DNA of 64,000 nucleotides, from NCBI RefSeq assembly GCF_000308635.1, contig NZ_BAGD01000053.1, positions 51,431 through 115,430 of the forward strand, read 5' to 3'. This document shows positions 47,520 through 56,584 of the stretch, in pieces. Source of the stretch: Nocardia otitidiscaviarum NBRC 14405. GTDB lineage: Bacteria > Actinomycetota > Actinomycetes > Mycobacteriales > Mycobacteriaceae. The translations under genes and the position numbers were made by a program. How positions within the stretch are numbered: position 1 is the stretch's first letter; the number at the start of each line of letters is the position of its first letter. Under the pieces are notes generated by a model that was not told where the DNA came from, did not search any database, and was given only the letters and a program-made list of their open reading frames with translations.

Positions 47520-48413
47520 ATGAGCGAGGGCTACCGGCCCGCGGCGCGTGGACTCAGCCGCCGGTCGCTGTTCGCATCCACCGGTCTGCTCGGCCTGGCG
47601 GCTGTCGGCATGAGCGCCGTGAGCCCTCCCGCGGGCGATGTCCGGCACGTACTCGTACACAACGCGACCGAGGAGATCACGGCGACCCTGCCGGGTCCGG
47701 TGGTTCGGATCGAACGCGTGTACTCCGCGGCCCGCGGTCGTGAGGTGGACGTGGTCGCCATCGTGCCCGGGGGTGTTCCGACCGACCGCCTTCCCATGTC
47801 GATTCTGCTGCACGGTCGCAAGGGCAGCGCCCGCACCGCGGCGGTCGGGGGCCTGGCGGAGAAGTTGGCCGCCGCCGTGACCGCCGGGCGGGTCCCGCCC
47901 TTCGGCTTTCTCGCGGTCGACGGCGGTGACAACTACTGGCACGAGAACCATTCCGGTGACGATCCGATGTCCATGCTGCTCGACGAGGTGCCGCACTGGC
48001 TCGCTTCCCGTGGCCTCGCCGAGACCCCCTTCGCCTGTACCGGTGTCTCCATGGGCGGCTTCGGAGCCATGCTCTACGCCCGCCGCCGGACCGAACGCGG
48101 CAACCCCGCCCGGGCCGTCGCCGCGGTGTCTCCGGGTTTGCTCACCTCGTGGGCAGATATGAGCAGGCGCAATGCCTTCGCCAGCGAAGCCCAATGGGGA
48201 GAGTTGGACCCGCTGCGCAATATCGACAAACTCGGCCCGGCCCCCATGGCCCTCTGGTGCGGCGACCGAGATCGGTTCGTGGAGGGCTGTCGTCGGTTCA
48301 TCGCACACGCCCCGTTGGAGATCGCCGCCATTACGCCGGGCGGCCACAACGACGACTACTGGCGTACCGTCACACCGGATGTGGTCCGGTTCCTGGGCGG
48401 TCATGTCGGCTGA
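47520..48413 (+). CDS. Tat-exported esterase (alpha/beta hydrolase)
   Basis: A 297-aa hydrolase with a twin-arginine signal (GLSRRSLFASTGLLGLAAVG). The mature enzyme resembles the esterase family related to antigen 85 and esterase D. It has SILLHGRKGSARTA (oxyanion region), GFLAVDGGDNYWHENHSGDD, the elbow TGVSMGGFGAMLYA with Ser, the acid in CGDRDRFVEG, and His in TPGGHNDDYW. Substrates of such enzymes are acyl esters, possibly mycolate-type lipids in this genus, but this is not shown. ATG 47520 has GGAGG six bases upstream. Confidence 0.8.
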   Translation: MSEGYRPAARGLSRRSLFASTGLLGLAAVGMSAVSPPAGDVRHVLVHNATEEITATLPGPVVRIERVYSAARGREVDVVAIVPGGVPTDRLPMSILLHGRKGSARTAAVGGLAEKLAAAVTAGRVPPFGFLAVDGGDNYWHENHSGDDPMSMLLDEVPHWLASRGLAETPFACTGVSMGGFGAMLYARRRTERGNPARAVAAVSPGLLTSWADMSRRNAFASEAQWGELDPLRNIDKLGPAPMALWCGDRDRFVEGCRRFIAHAPLEIAAITPGGHNDDYWRTVTPDVVRFLGGHVG

Positions 48414-48506
48414 GCCCGCGCGCTGGCGCCGAGCCACCTGCCCGTCGGGGTGTGCCGATGCCGAGGGCGTGGGAAAGGTTCTGTGACCGAAGCGAACTCG
48501 TGATGT

Positions 48507-49172
48507 TCACCGATGTCGGTTCCCGGGCGTGATCAACCCCGTCTCGTAGGCGAGCGCGACCAACTGCGCTCGGTCGCGGGCGTCGAGTTTGGTCAGCAGC
48601 CGCCCGACATGGGTCCGCGCGGTGGCGGGGCTCATGTGCAGCGTCGCCGCGATCTCGGAATTCGACCGTCCCGTAGCGACTTCGGCCAGTACTTCGCGTT
48701 CGCGGGCGGTGAGCCGGTCCAGGAGCTCGGCCGCTCGGGGGTGTGGTCCGGCCGCGGCGGCCCGCATCACGCGGCGGGTGACGGCGGGGGAGAGCAGGGC
48801 GTCGCCCCGCGCCACGATCCGCACCGCCTCCCGCAGCCCGTCCGGGTCGGTGTCCTTGAGCAGGAATCCGGCGGCCCCGGCGCGCATGGCCTCCAGCAGA
48901 TTGTCGTCGGTGTCGAAGGTGGTGAGCACCACCACCCGGACGTCGCGCAGTTCCGGTTGCGCGACAATGTGTTTCGTCGCCGCCAGTCCGTCGCCGCCCG
49001 GCATGCGGATATCCATGAGCACCACGTCGGGCCGAGTGGCGGCGACCAGTTCCACCCCGGCCGCGCCGGTGGCTGCCTCGCCCACCACCTCGATATCGTC
49101 GGCGCGCTCCAGCAGCGCCCGCAGCCCCTCTCGCACCAGATGCTGATCGTCCACCAGCGCCACCCGGATCAT
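48507..49172 (-). CDS. two-component response regulator (NarL/LuxR family)
   Basis: A 221-aa regulator with an intact receiver: VDDQ at residues 8-10, phosphoacceptor D54 in VVLMDIRMPG and Lys106 in FLLKDT. The LuxR helix-turn-helix is LTAREREVLAEVATGRSNSE and then MSPATARTHVGRLLTKLDA. ATG 49172 overlaps the kinase stop by four bases. It is the last gene of a leftward four-gene operon. A palindrome at 51472-51489 upstream of the operon may be its own binding site. Confidence 0.9.
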   Translation of the reverse strand: MIRVALVDDQHLVREGLRALLERADDIEVVGEAATGAAGVELVAATRPDVVLMDIRMPGGDGLAATKHIVAQPELRDVRVVVLTTFDTDDNLLEAMRAGAAGFLLKDTDPDGLREAVRIVARGDALLSPAVTRRVMRAAAAGPHPRAAELLDRLTAREREVLAEVATGRSNSEIAATLHMSPATARTHVGRLLTKLDARDRAQLVALAYETGLITPGNRHR

Positions 49173-50350
49173 GCCGCGCTCCGCACCGGTATGCGCGCCT
49201 CCACCATGAACCCTCCCTGCCGTCGATTCTCCGCGCGCAGATCGCCGCCGAGCAGTGCCACGCGTTCGCGCATGCCGATGATTCCCCAGCCGGCCGTGTC
49301 GCCTCGGGATCCGTGGCCGTCGTCGGCGATGCGCACCACCAATTCGGCGGCTTCGCGGCGTAATTCGATGTCGACGGTGCGGGCGTCCGCGTGGCGCAGC
49401 ACATTGCTCAGCGATTCCTGGATCACGCGGTAGGCGGTGGCCTCGACAATGGCGGGCAGCGGGGCGGTACCGCCCGAGCGGGTGCAGGTCACCGCCGGAC
49501 CGGAATCCCTTGTGACCGTGATCAGTTCGTCGAGCCGATCGAGGCCCGGGGTCGGCGGTTCGGCGGCATCCGGGGCGCGCAGGGCGTCGACGGTGGCGCG
49601 CAACTCCCGGCTCGCCTCCCGGCAGGCGGTGCGGGCGGCGGTCAGGGAGCGCTCCGCGGTGTTCGGATCGTCCCGCAGCGATTCGCGGGCCACATCGGTG
49701 TGCAGGGCGATCACCGACACCGTGTGCGCGAGCAGATCGTGCAGGTCGCGGGCGATGCGCACCCGCTGCCGCTCGACCCGGCGCGCGGCCTCGCGCTCGC
49801 GCTCCACCGCCGCCGTCCGCTCCCGCCGCTGAAGTTCGGCACGCCAGCCGCGCCGGGAGCGAATACTGTCGCCGAGCGCGATCACCGCCGCCATCAGTCC
49901 GGCCGAGGACGGAAGTTCCAGTCCGAGAACGAAACCCAGATTGTCACCCTGCACCACCCGCACGGCGGTGGAGATCGCCAGCAGGGCCAGCGCGGTGCCC
50001 GCCGCCCACCACAGCCGCCCGCGCTCCGCCGCCGAGAACAGGGCCGCCGCCACCGGCAGCGCCAACCCGATCGGCGGATAGTCGAGCATGTAGTAGACCA
50101 GCAGCGCCGCACTCGACACCAGCAGTGTGCCGACCGGCCAGCGGCGGCGCACCAGCATCAACGCGCCGAACAGCGCCCCGAAGGCATAGGCGGCCGGCGC
50201 GACCCCGGCGGCCGACCCGCCGACATTGGCGGTGATCGCCGTGCCGACCACCACCAGGGTCAGCATGCCCAGAGCGAGGTCGACCAGCCGCGCACGGTGC
50301 TCGGCGCGGTTCGTCTCGGCGTGGCCGGTTCGCGGCTCGTTCGGATGCAT
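49169..50350 (-). CDS. two-component sensor histidine kinase
   Basis: A 393-aa kinase: about five membrane helices in residues 22-160, then a coiled linker rich in Arg and Glu, the HisKA_3 motif RIARDLHDLLAHTVSVI with phospho-His near residue 205, and an ATPase domain with ESLSNVLRHADA, RIADDGHGSRG and GIIGMRERVALLGG. ATG 50350 is preferred, because the longer upstream frame is Cys/Arg-rich and non-coding in character. It lies 40 bp after the 150-aa membrane-protein gene and overlaps the response regulator, so the membrane proteins may be sensors or accessory subunits. Confidence 0.85.
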   Translation of the reverse strand: MHPNEPRTGHAETNRAEHRARLVDLALGMLTLVVVGTAITANVGGSAAGVAPAAYAFGALFGALMLVRRRWPVGTLLVSSAALLVYYMLDYPPIGLALPVAAALFSAAERGRLWWAAGTALALLAISTAVRVVQGDNLGFVLGLELPSSAGLMAAVIALGDSIRSRRGWRAELQRRERTAAVEREREAARRVERQRVRIARDLHDLLAHTVSVIALHTDVARESLRDDPNTAERSLTAARTACREASRELRATVDALRAPDAAEPPTPGLDRLDELITVTRDSGPAVTCTRSGGTAPLPAIVEATAYRVIQESLSNVLRHADARTVDIELRREAAELVVRIADDGHGSRGDTAGWGIIGMRERVALLGGDLRAENRRQGGFMVEARIPVRSAA

Positions 50351-50390
50351 CTCACCAGCCCCGCTTCCCTCGTGCGCCCGCCACCGTCGC

Positions 50391-50843
50391 CTAGCGAGTG
50401 CGATCGGTGATCCTCGCCAGCAACCATGCCACCGCACCGGTGGCCGCACCGAGCAGCACGCCGGTGAGCACACTGCTGCCCAGGGCGAAGGCACGCATCA
50501 CCAACTCCTGGGTGCCCGGCGAGAACCTGCCTTCGAGATTGCCACCCAGCCGCGGCGGATCATCGGCGAAGGCGGCGTTCCAGAGCAGCTGGTGGGTGAG
50601 CGCCAGCAGCAGGCCGTAACAGGCGCCGACCGCGAGCAGCGCCGGGAAGGGATTCGGTACCCGCCGCCACAGCACATAACCGATCCACACCGCGATCGGC
50701 ACGAACACCAGCACCGCGTTGACCACCGCGGGCACCGGCCCCAGATCGTGCGCGATCACCCGGGGCACGCCCAGCGCCGCCAGCACGATCACCGCGAGCG
50801 GGGAGAGGCCGAGCGCGTTCCTCATGCGTTCCCCGGTGCTCAT
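50391..50843 (-). CDS. small polytopic membrane protein
   Basis: A 150-aa integral membrane protein with four hydrophobic helices (about residues 14-30, 38-58, 66-86 and 117-142) and a short polar loop with PPRLGGNLEGRFSPG. I recognise no family. It sits in the middle of the leftward operon, 40 bp downstream of another small membrane protein and 40 bp upstream of the sensor kinase. A role in sensing or signal input to the kinase is plausible, as is one in envelope maintenance. Confidence 0.65.
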   Translation of the reverse strand: MSTGERMRNALGLSPLAVIVLAALGVPRVIAHDLGPVPAVVNAVLVFVPIAVWIGYVLWRRVPNPFPALLAVGACYGLLLALTHQLLWNAAFADDPPRLGGNLEGRFSPGTQELVMRAFALGSSVLTGVLLGAATGAVAWLLARITDRTR

Positions 50844-50883
50844 CCGATGCCCCCTCGGGCTCGAACCGTCCCGCGCCGTCCAC

Positions 50884-51414
50884 TCATGCCGCCACCTCCC
50901 GAGCCGTGCGGACCTCGCTACCGATCGTCTGCCGGTACACCCGCAGGAAGCCGATGAACGCCAGCACCGCGGTCACCCCGCTCATGGCCAGCCGCACCCA
51001 GTGCCCGTTCTCGAACTCCATCGCGGTCCGCCGCAGCACCTCCGTCGAATGCACGGCCGCGCCCTCGTCGAACATGATCTCGTTGCGCGGCCAGAAGTAG
51101 AGCGCCGAGAACAGGAACTCACCCAGCACCAGCGAGCCCAGACTGCCCAGCAGCCACCAGCGTGCCCCCGGAACCCGCCAGGCCAGCACGGTGGCCGCCA
51201 CCGCGGCCAGCACCGTGAGCGCCCCCATCGGCGGGAAGAAGTCCGCGGGTCCGGTCACCTCGAAGAAGTCCGACGCCTCGGCCAGCGATGCGGGCACATC
51301 GTGGAAGACATTCGGGTAGATGATGATCGTCTCCACCGCGATCCCCCCGAACGCCACCATCGCGATCCACACGTACGCCGTCGGAACGGCCAATCCGATC
51401 CACTGTTTTCGCAT
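50884..51414 (-). CDS. small polytopic membrane protein (DUF1772-like)
   Basis: A 176-aa membrane protein with four hydrophobic helices. VETIIIYPNVFHDVP follows the first, LYFWPRNEIMFDEGAA lies between the third and fourth, and MEFENGHWVRLAMSGV enters the last helix. The combination of an acidic/Asn motif and a GHW motif recalls DUF1772 (anthrone oxygenase-like) membrane proteins, but I hold this loosely. It is the first gene of the operon that ends with the two-component system. ATG 51414. Confidence 0.65.
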   Translation of the reverse strand: MRKQWIGLAVPTAYVWIAMVAFGGIAVETIIIYPNVFHDVPASLAEASDFFEVTGPADFFPPMGALTVLAAVAATVLAWRVPGARWWLLGSLGSLVLGEFLFSALYFWPRNEIMFDEGAAVHSTEVLRRTAMEFENGHWVRLAMSGVTAVLAFIGFLRVYRQTIGSEVRTAREVAA

Positions 51415-51471
51415 GTGGGCGACGGTAGGGAAGGCCAGGGGCCATTACATCGGCCCGCACGCCCCATCGGA

Positions 51472-51489
51472 GTACGTCATTCGACGTAC
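51472..51489. promoter_or_regulatory. inverted repeat upstream of the membrane-protein/two-component operon
   Basis: GTACGTC at 51472-51478 and GACGTAC at 51483-51489 form a perfect 7-bp inverted repeat with a 4-base spacer, 57 bases before the first start codon. On the operon strand it lies roughly where a -35 region would be if TGTAAT near 51443-51448 is the -10. The geometry fits a NarL-type regulator dimer. Confidence 0.45.
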
Positions 51490-51521
51490 ACGGCCGGTCG
51501 GCTACCGCTGGCTCAGGACAA

Positions 51522-51554
51522 CCGTGCCCCGCCGCGGTATGCGGCGGGGCACGG
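51522..51554 (-). terminator. terminator after the DUF4191 gene
   Basis: A perfect 14-bp stem (51522-51535 with 51541-51554) with loop GGTAT lies 20 bases past the DUF4191 stop. Confidence 0.8.
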
Positions 51555-51574
51555 GAAGCAGATGCGGGCGGGAG

Positions 51575-52318
51575 TCAGCGGCGGCGGATGGTGCGCTGCA
51601 TACCCTTCATCTTCGCGCCGGTGGGCATGGGGCCCTTGGGCAGTGCCGGGCCGCCTCGGGTGGCGAGCGCGGACAGGCGGCCCTCGATGAGTTCCATGCG
51701 CTTGGCGTCGATATTGCGGGGGAGTTTGGTGAGGAAGCGCTGCAGGTCCTTCAGCGCGACCTGGCCCTCGTCATTGCCGATGACGATGTCGTAGATGGGG
51801 GTGTCGCCGACCAGGCGGGCGACCTTCTTCTTCTCCTGGGCGAGCAGCGACTTCACTCGGCCCGGTGAGCCCTCCGCCACCAGGATCACCCCGGGCAGAC
51901 CGATGACGCGGTGCACGGCGTCGAGCTGGGTGGTGGCGGCGACACCGGGAGTGACACGCCATTTGCCCTGCAGGTTGTCCAGCACCCACGCGGCCGCGCC
52001 CGCCTGCCCCTCCGCCTTGGCGTAGACGTTCTTCTGTACGCGTCGGCCGAAGATGATGAACGCCGCCAGCGCGCCGAGCAGCACGCCGATCGGCAGCAGG
52101 AACCACTGCAGATCGAAGATCAGCCCGATGATCAGGAACAGCGCCGTCACGCCGACCAGTGCGCCGATCATCAGCGGCAGCAGCAGCTTGTCTTCCTTGC
52201 GCTGCATCTGGAACGCCTGCCAGAGCTGCTGACGACGCTCCTTCGACGCCTGCTTGCGCGCCGCCTTCGCCGCGGCCTTCGCTTCCTTCGACGGCTTGCC
52301 GCCCTTACCTGCTGCCAT
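51575..52318 (-). CDS. DUF4191 membrane protein
   Basis: A 247-aa protein conserved in mycolata (M. tuberculosis Rv2219, from memory). It starts with a Lys/Ala-rich basic segment (AAAKAARKQASKERRQQLWQ), has two hydrophobic helices near residues 48-68 and 72-90, then a cytoplasmic domain with GQAGAAAWVLDNLQGKWRV and VAEGSPGRVKSLLAQEKKKV, and a basic C-terminus (MKGMQRTIRRR). Its biochemical role is not known. ATG 52318 begins the conserved part; longer frames upstream are artefacts. It belongs to the core block that includes lipA and lipB, from which about 6.6 kb of accessory genes now separate it. Confidence 0.87.
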   Translation of the reverse strand: MAAGKGGKPSKEAKAAAKAARKQASKERRQQLWQAFQMQRKEDKLLLPLMIGALVGVTALFLIIGLIFDLQWFLLPIGVLLGALAAFIIFGRRVQKNVYAKAEGQAGAAAWVLDNLQGKWRVTPGVAATTQLDAVHRVIGLPGVILVAEGSPGRVKSLLAQEKKKVARLVGDTPIYDIVIGNDEGQVALKDLQRFLTKLPRNIDAKRMELIEGRLSALATRGGPALPKGPMPTGAKMKGMQRTIRRR

Positions 52319-52608
52319 GTCACTCAGGATAATGGCCGCGTACCCGCCGATCCCCGCCGGGATCGCGAGGTTTCGCGCGGCGTCACCGCCGCGCCCCCGC
52401 TGTCGCTCGGAAACAGCGGGCACGGCGGGCCTCGGTCGTCCGATCCACGGGTCCGGTCGCCGTGGCGTGTGCTGCCGTGTCACCGGTCGCCGTGTCATGC
52501 GGTCACCGTGTCGTCCGGCCGCATCGGTCCGTGGTGCCGAGCCCGCTGGTGCGCGGGTACCCGCAGGCCGACGGGGTGGGACTCGTCGCTCGCGCTTACG
52601 GTGGTCGG

Positions 52609-53850
52609 GTGACACGGGGTGTGCTGGTTGACCGGGTGCGAGCGCTCCGGTCGGCGGTGCGGTATCTGGTGATCGGCGGGGCGACGTCGCTGCTGTCGAT
52701 CTTCGTTCTGGTCGCGCTGCTCGCGGCGGGCGCACTGTGTCTGGTGGGCGTGGGAATTCCCTTGCTGCCCGATGCGGTCCGAATGATCCGGCCGCTGCTC
52801 GGATTCGAGCGCACCCGGGCGGGGGAGCGGTTGGGGGAGGCGATTCCGGAGGCGTACCGGCCCTTCGCCGCACCGCTGCGGCAGCGGGTGGCCACGGTGT
52901 TCACCGATCCCGCGAACCGGCGCGATATCGGCTGGCTGTGCGTGCACGCCGTCACCGGCTCGACGCTCGCGGCATTCGCCGTCGCACTGCCGTTGAGCGC
53001 GGTCAACCAGCTGCTGATACCGCTGTACTGGCAGGCGCTGCCGCCCGGGTCGATCGCGACCTTCGGCCTTCCCGTCACCTCGTGGCCGACCGCACTGGTC
53101 AATCTCGCCTTCGCGATTCCCATCGGCGCGCTGACCCTGCTGATCCCCGCCATGGCGCGCGGGCAGGCACGGGTCGCCCGCTGGTTCCTCGCCCCCGCGC
53201 CCGATATCGCCCTCGCGGGCCGGGTCGCCGAGCTGACCGCCACCCGCGCCGCCGCCCTCGACGCCCACGGCGCGGAACTGCGCCGCATCGAACGCGATCT
53301 GCACGACGGCGCGCAGGCCCGCATCGCCGCGGTGATCATGCAGCTGGGGCTGGCCGAGCAACTGCACGACCGCGACCCCGACCGAGCCCGGGAACTCATG
53401 CGGAAGGCCCAGGACACCGCGACCGACGCGCTCGCCGAACTCCGCGACGTACTGCGCAGCGTCTACCCGCCGGTGCTGGCGGATCGCGGTCTGGCCAGCG
53501 CCGTCTCCGCCCTCGCCGCCCGCAGTCCGATTCCGTGCGCGCTGGAGGTCGCCACCACCGGCCGCTGGCCTGCCGCCGTCGAGGCGGCCGCCTATTTCGT
53601 TGTGGCGGAAGCCATTACCAATGCGACCAAACATTCCGGTGCGCGGTCGGTCACGGTCTCGATCGCCGGTGACGCCGACCTGCTCACGGTTCGGGTGCGC
53701 GACGACGGCATCGGCGCGGCCCGGGAGATCGACGGTGGTGGCTTGGCGGGCATCCGCCGTCGCGCCGAGGCACTCGACGGCCGCATGACCCTGACCAGCC
53801 CCGCGGGTGGGCCGACGGTGCTGCGGGTGGATCTGCCGTCGCGGCTGTGA
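52609..53850 (+). CDS. two-component sensor histidine kinase
   Basis: A 413-aa kinase. The N-terminal half has a four-helix membrane sensor of the type seen in streptomycete kinases (VRYLVIGGATSLLSIFVLVA; LPVTSWPTALVNLAFAIPIG). The phospho-His helix is RIERDLHDGAQARIAAVIM near residue 230, and the ATPase domain has EAITNATKHSGA, RDDGIG and GLAGIRRRAEAL. GTG 52609 is preferred over a long frame starting at 52462 that has no ribosome binding site. The cognate response-regulator gene lies directly downstream but is frameshifted, so signalling may be broken in this strain. Confidence 0.85.
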   Translation: MTRGVLVDRVRALRSAVRYLVIGGATSLLSIFVLVALLAAGALCLVGVGIPLLPDAVRMIRPLLGFERTRAGERLGEAIPEAYRPFAAPLRQRVATVFTDPANRRDIGWLCVHAVTGSTLAAFAVALPLSAVNQLLIPLYWQALPPGSIATFGLPVTSWPTALVNLAFAIPIGALTLLIPAMARGQARVARWFLAPAPDIALAGRVAELTATRAAALDAHGAELRRIERDLHDGAQARIAAVIMQLGLAEQLHDRDPDRARELMRKAQDTATDALAELRDVLRSVYPPVLADRGLASAVSALAARSPIPCALEVATTGRWPAAVEAAAYFVVAEAITNATKHSGARSVTVSIAGDADLLTVRVRDDGIGAAREIDGGGLAGIRRRAEALDGRMTLTSPAGGPTVLRVDLPSRL

Positions 53851-53914
53851 CCCGGGCTCGTCGCGGTCCCGGGCTGCGGTCACGCCTCGGTAGGGTGTGC
53901 GTCGTGGAGTCGCT

Positions 53915-54558
53915 GTGCGCGTCATGATCGCCGAGGACGATGCCCTGCTGCGGGAGGGGCTCGTCCTGCTGCTGAACACCGCCGGGATCGAGGTGATCGC
54001 GGCCGTCGACAAGCCGGCGATCTCCTGGCCGCGCTCGCGGGGGAGCGGCCCGACGCCGTGGTGGTGGATGTGCGGCTGCCGCCGACCTTCACCGACGACG
54101 GCCTGCGAGCGGCGGTGCGCGCCCGCGAGATTCACCCCGGGCTGCCGGTGCTGGTGCTCTCGGCGTACGTGGAGGACAGCTACGCCGCCGAACTGCTCGG
54201 CGACGGCGCCGGTGGTGTCGGTTACCTGCTGAAGGAACGCGTCGGCAAGGTCGCCCGCTTCCTGGACTCCCTGCGCCGGGTAGCCGACGGCGGCACGGCC
54301 ATGGATCCCGAGGTGATCTCCCAACTGCTGGTGCGCCGCCAGGCCGACGACCCGCTGGCGGCGCTCACCCCGCGCGAGCGCGAGGTGCTGGCGCTCATGG
54401 CGGAGGGCCACGACAACGCCACCATCGCCGAACGCCTCGTGGTCAGTGAAGGCGCTGTGCTGAAACACATTCGGGGCATTTTCGCCAAGCTCGGGCTGGG
54501 GGCCGACGAGTCGGGGCACCGGCGGGTGCTGGCGGTGCTCGCCTACCTCAACGCGTGA
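53915..54558 (+). pseudogene. frameshifted response regulator (NarL/LuxR family)
   Basis: The reading frame starts normally at GTG 53915 (GGAG six bases upstream) with VRVMIAEDDALLREGLVLLL and continues to about 54018 (IAAVDKPA). It then leaves the family pattern. In the next frame the expected sequence resumes at once: DLLAALAGERPDAVVVDVRL with the phosphoacceptor Asp, then LVLSAYVEDSY, LLKERVG and the LuxR helix-turn-helix LTPREREVLALMAEGHDNAT. Loss of one base near 54018-54020 explains both halves. It is either a real inactivating mutation or a sequencing error; the intact kinase upstream makes an error worth excluding. Confidence 0.8.
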
Positions 54559-54586
54559 GGCCCGAAACCCGGGCGGGTTTCGGGCC
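54559..54586. terminator. bidirectional terminator
   Basis: A perfect 12-bp stem (GGCCCGAAACCC at 54559-54570, GGGTTTCGGGCC at 54575-54586) with a GGGC loop separates the response-regulator stop from the convergent peptidase stop. Confidence 0.8.
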
Positions 54587-54592
54587 CGCACG

Positions 54593-56083
54593 TCAGTCGG
54601 CGGCGCAGGTGATATCCGACTCCGGCAGGGTGCCGTCCCGGAAGTACGCGTTCACGGCGTCGTAGACGCACGTGTTCGGATAGCGGCCGAAGATCCAGTG
54701 AATCGGCACGTCCCGCAGCGTCACCAGTCGTGACGCCGACAGCGCGCGGTGCATGCCCTCCGCATTGGCGTAGGTCGTGCGGGTGTCGCCGGTCGACTGC
54801 ACGATCAGGGCCGGTACCGAATTGCCCACCACCGTGCGGGGTTCCGCGGGTGCGGCCCAGAAGGCGCAGGGCGTGATGTTGTCGGTGAACGACCCGAACA
54901 CCGGTGCGGTGGTCCGCGACCGCTCGAGGTTGTTCCAGTACCAGAGCGGATCGCGCGGTGCGTCCACGTCGCCGCACATGATCGCCATCTGCGCCGAATT
55001 GTCCTCGGGCTCGGCGGAGAGCACGAAGGCGAGCCCCTGCTCCAGCTCCGGCGTGATCGCCACCGGCAGGCCCCGCGCCGCGTCCCGTAGCAGCGCCACC
55101 TGCTCGGCGACCATTCCGTACTGTCGTGGATCGTCGAGCCCGGTGAACAGCATCAGCGGCAGTTCGTGCGCGGTCACCGCGAACTCGCCGATCCGGATCG
55201 GCTGTTCCCCGGAGCGCCGCAGCAGTTCCAGCACGGTCGCCCGCACCTGCTCACGGGTGGCTCCGAGACCGTAGTCGCGCTCGTGTCCGGCGGTCCAGTC
55301 CGCCCACAGGTCCAGCGCCGCCTCATTGGCCGGACCCATATCCCGCACCATGTCCACCGGCCCGTACCGTTCCGGGTCGACCGCGCTGTCCAGCACCATC
55401 CGATCCACGCGGTCCGGGAACAGCTCGGTGTACACCGCGCCCAGATAGGTGCCGTACGAGGTGCCGAAGTAGCTGATCCGCTCGGCGTCGAGCACCGCGC
55501 GGATCACATCCATATCCCGCGCAGTATTGCGGGTGGTGATGTGCCGCAACCGTTCTCCCTCGGCGGTGGCGCAGCGCGCGGCCAGCTCGGCCTGTGACGC
55601 CACGGACGCTGCGAAGCTCGCCGCGTCCGGACCCGCCGCCTGCAGCCCGATGCCGCGCGGCCAGTCACACCGGACCGGCGCGGAGCGTCCGACTCCGCGC
55701 GGATCCATACCGATCAGGTCGTAGCTCGCCTTCACCTCGGGCGTCATGGCTGCCCCGACATCCACCATGAAGTCCAGCCCGCTGCCACCCGGACCGCCGG
55801 GATTCGACAGCATGACACCGCGTTTGCGCTCCGGATGGGCGGCGATGCGCGAGATGGCGACGGTCGTCGTCTGCCCGTCCGGCCGGCCGTAGTCGAGCGG
55901 AACGGTGACGTCGGTGCACTGCGCCCCGGCCTCGTCGAGACGTTCCTGATCGCAGGGCCGCCAGTCCACCCGCTGGTGGTGGAAGCGGTCCAGCTCGGGC
56001 CTGGCGGCGGTGTCCGCGGTGGCACAGCCGATTCCGAAGGGAAGTACCAGACACAGCGCCGCGAACCATTTACCGAAGCTCAT
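54593..56083 (-). CDS. exported TAP-like serine peptidase/hydrolase (second copy)
   Basis: A 496-aa relative of the enzyme at 18490-20016. The signal peptide is short (MSFGKWFAALCLVLPFGIGC), with a possible lipobox ending at Cys20. Family motifs: MLSNPGGPGGSGLDF, DLIGMDPRGVGRSAPV, the elbow YFGTSYGTYLGAVYTELFP with Ser, VQSTGDTRTTYANA with the acid, and His in VPIHWIFGRYPNTC. Note that the His motif is followed by Trp, not the HTV of the other copy. Conserved cysteine pairs are kept. ATG 56083 is chosen for the signal peptide; an upstream extension is composition noise. Confidence 0.83.
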   Translation of the reverse strand: MSFGKWFAALCLVLPFGIGCATADTAARPELDRFHHQRVDWRPCDQERLDEAGAQCTDVTVPLDYGRPDGQTTTVAISRIAAHPERKRGVMLSNPGGPGGSGLDFMVDVGAAMTPEVKASYDLIGMDPRGVGRSAPVRCDWPRGIGLQAAGPDAASFAASVASQAELAARCATAEGERLRHITTRNTARDMDVIRAVLDAERISYFGTSYGTYLGAVYTELFPDRVDRMVLDSAVDPERYGPVDMVRDMGPANEAALDLWADWTAGHERDYGLGATREQVRATVLELLRRSGEQPIRIGEFAVTAHELPLMLFTGLDDPRQYGMVAEQVALLRDAARGLPVAITPELEQGLAFVLSAEPEDNSAQMAIMCGDVDAPRDPLWYWNNLERSRTTAPVFGSFTDNITPCAFWAAPAEPRTVVGNSVPALIVQSTGDTRTTYANAEGMHRALSASRLVTLRDVPIHWIFGRYPNTCVYDAVNAYFRDGTLPESDITCAAD

Positions 56084-56363
56084 ACCGCACGCACCGGTCG
56101 CATCGGCTGATTGTGCGCCACCGGATCGGCCGTGCCCGGCCGCTCGACCGGCGTGTCGAGCTCCGCCGTGCCCGCGAGCGCCCCCGCCGGCGCCACCCGT
56201 CCGGTGCGACACCGAAATGCCCTATTGCGCACTATGATTCCTCCTGGTCGGAAGCGGGAACCGATGCGCCCGCTCACCCTTCCGAGGTTAGGAATCCGCA
56301 CCGGTCACGTCAGTGCCGCACACACCCGAAGTCGACCTCCGGTACACACCCGCCCGGTGGTAG

Positions 56364-56581
56364 CGCCAGCACTACCATCGCGCCGCACTCGACCGTGCCG
56401 CCCGCCGTACCCGTCCGACTCTGGTCGCCGTACTCGCCGCCACCGCCCTGTCGACGGGCTGCGCCGGAATGACGATCCAGACCGCCCCGCCCGGGCCCGC
56501 CCAGACGTCAAAGCGGCCTACGCACTCTGGGTGACCCGGGCCGAGAAGGACGCCATGACGCGTGTTCTCGACGCCTGCTGA
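56364..56581 (+). pseudogene. possible decayed lipoprotein gene
   Basis: The 501-bp gap between the peptidase and fusA2 contains a frame without a normal start codon that reads TRPTLVAVLAATALSTGCAG, a good lipoprotein signal with lipobox Cys at 56460-56462. It continues to TGA at 56534. Directly overlapping, the next frame reads DVKAAYALWVTRAEKDAMTR to a stop at 56581. A frameshift near 56500 would join the two halves. No intact gene of this kind exists here, so this is either a remnant or coincidence. The rest of the gap (56084-56363) shows no clear feature apart from the divergent promoter area. Confidence 0.3.
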
Positions 56582-56584
56582 CGG

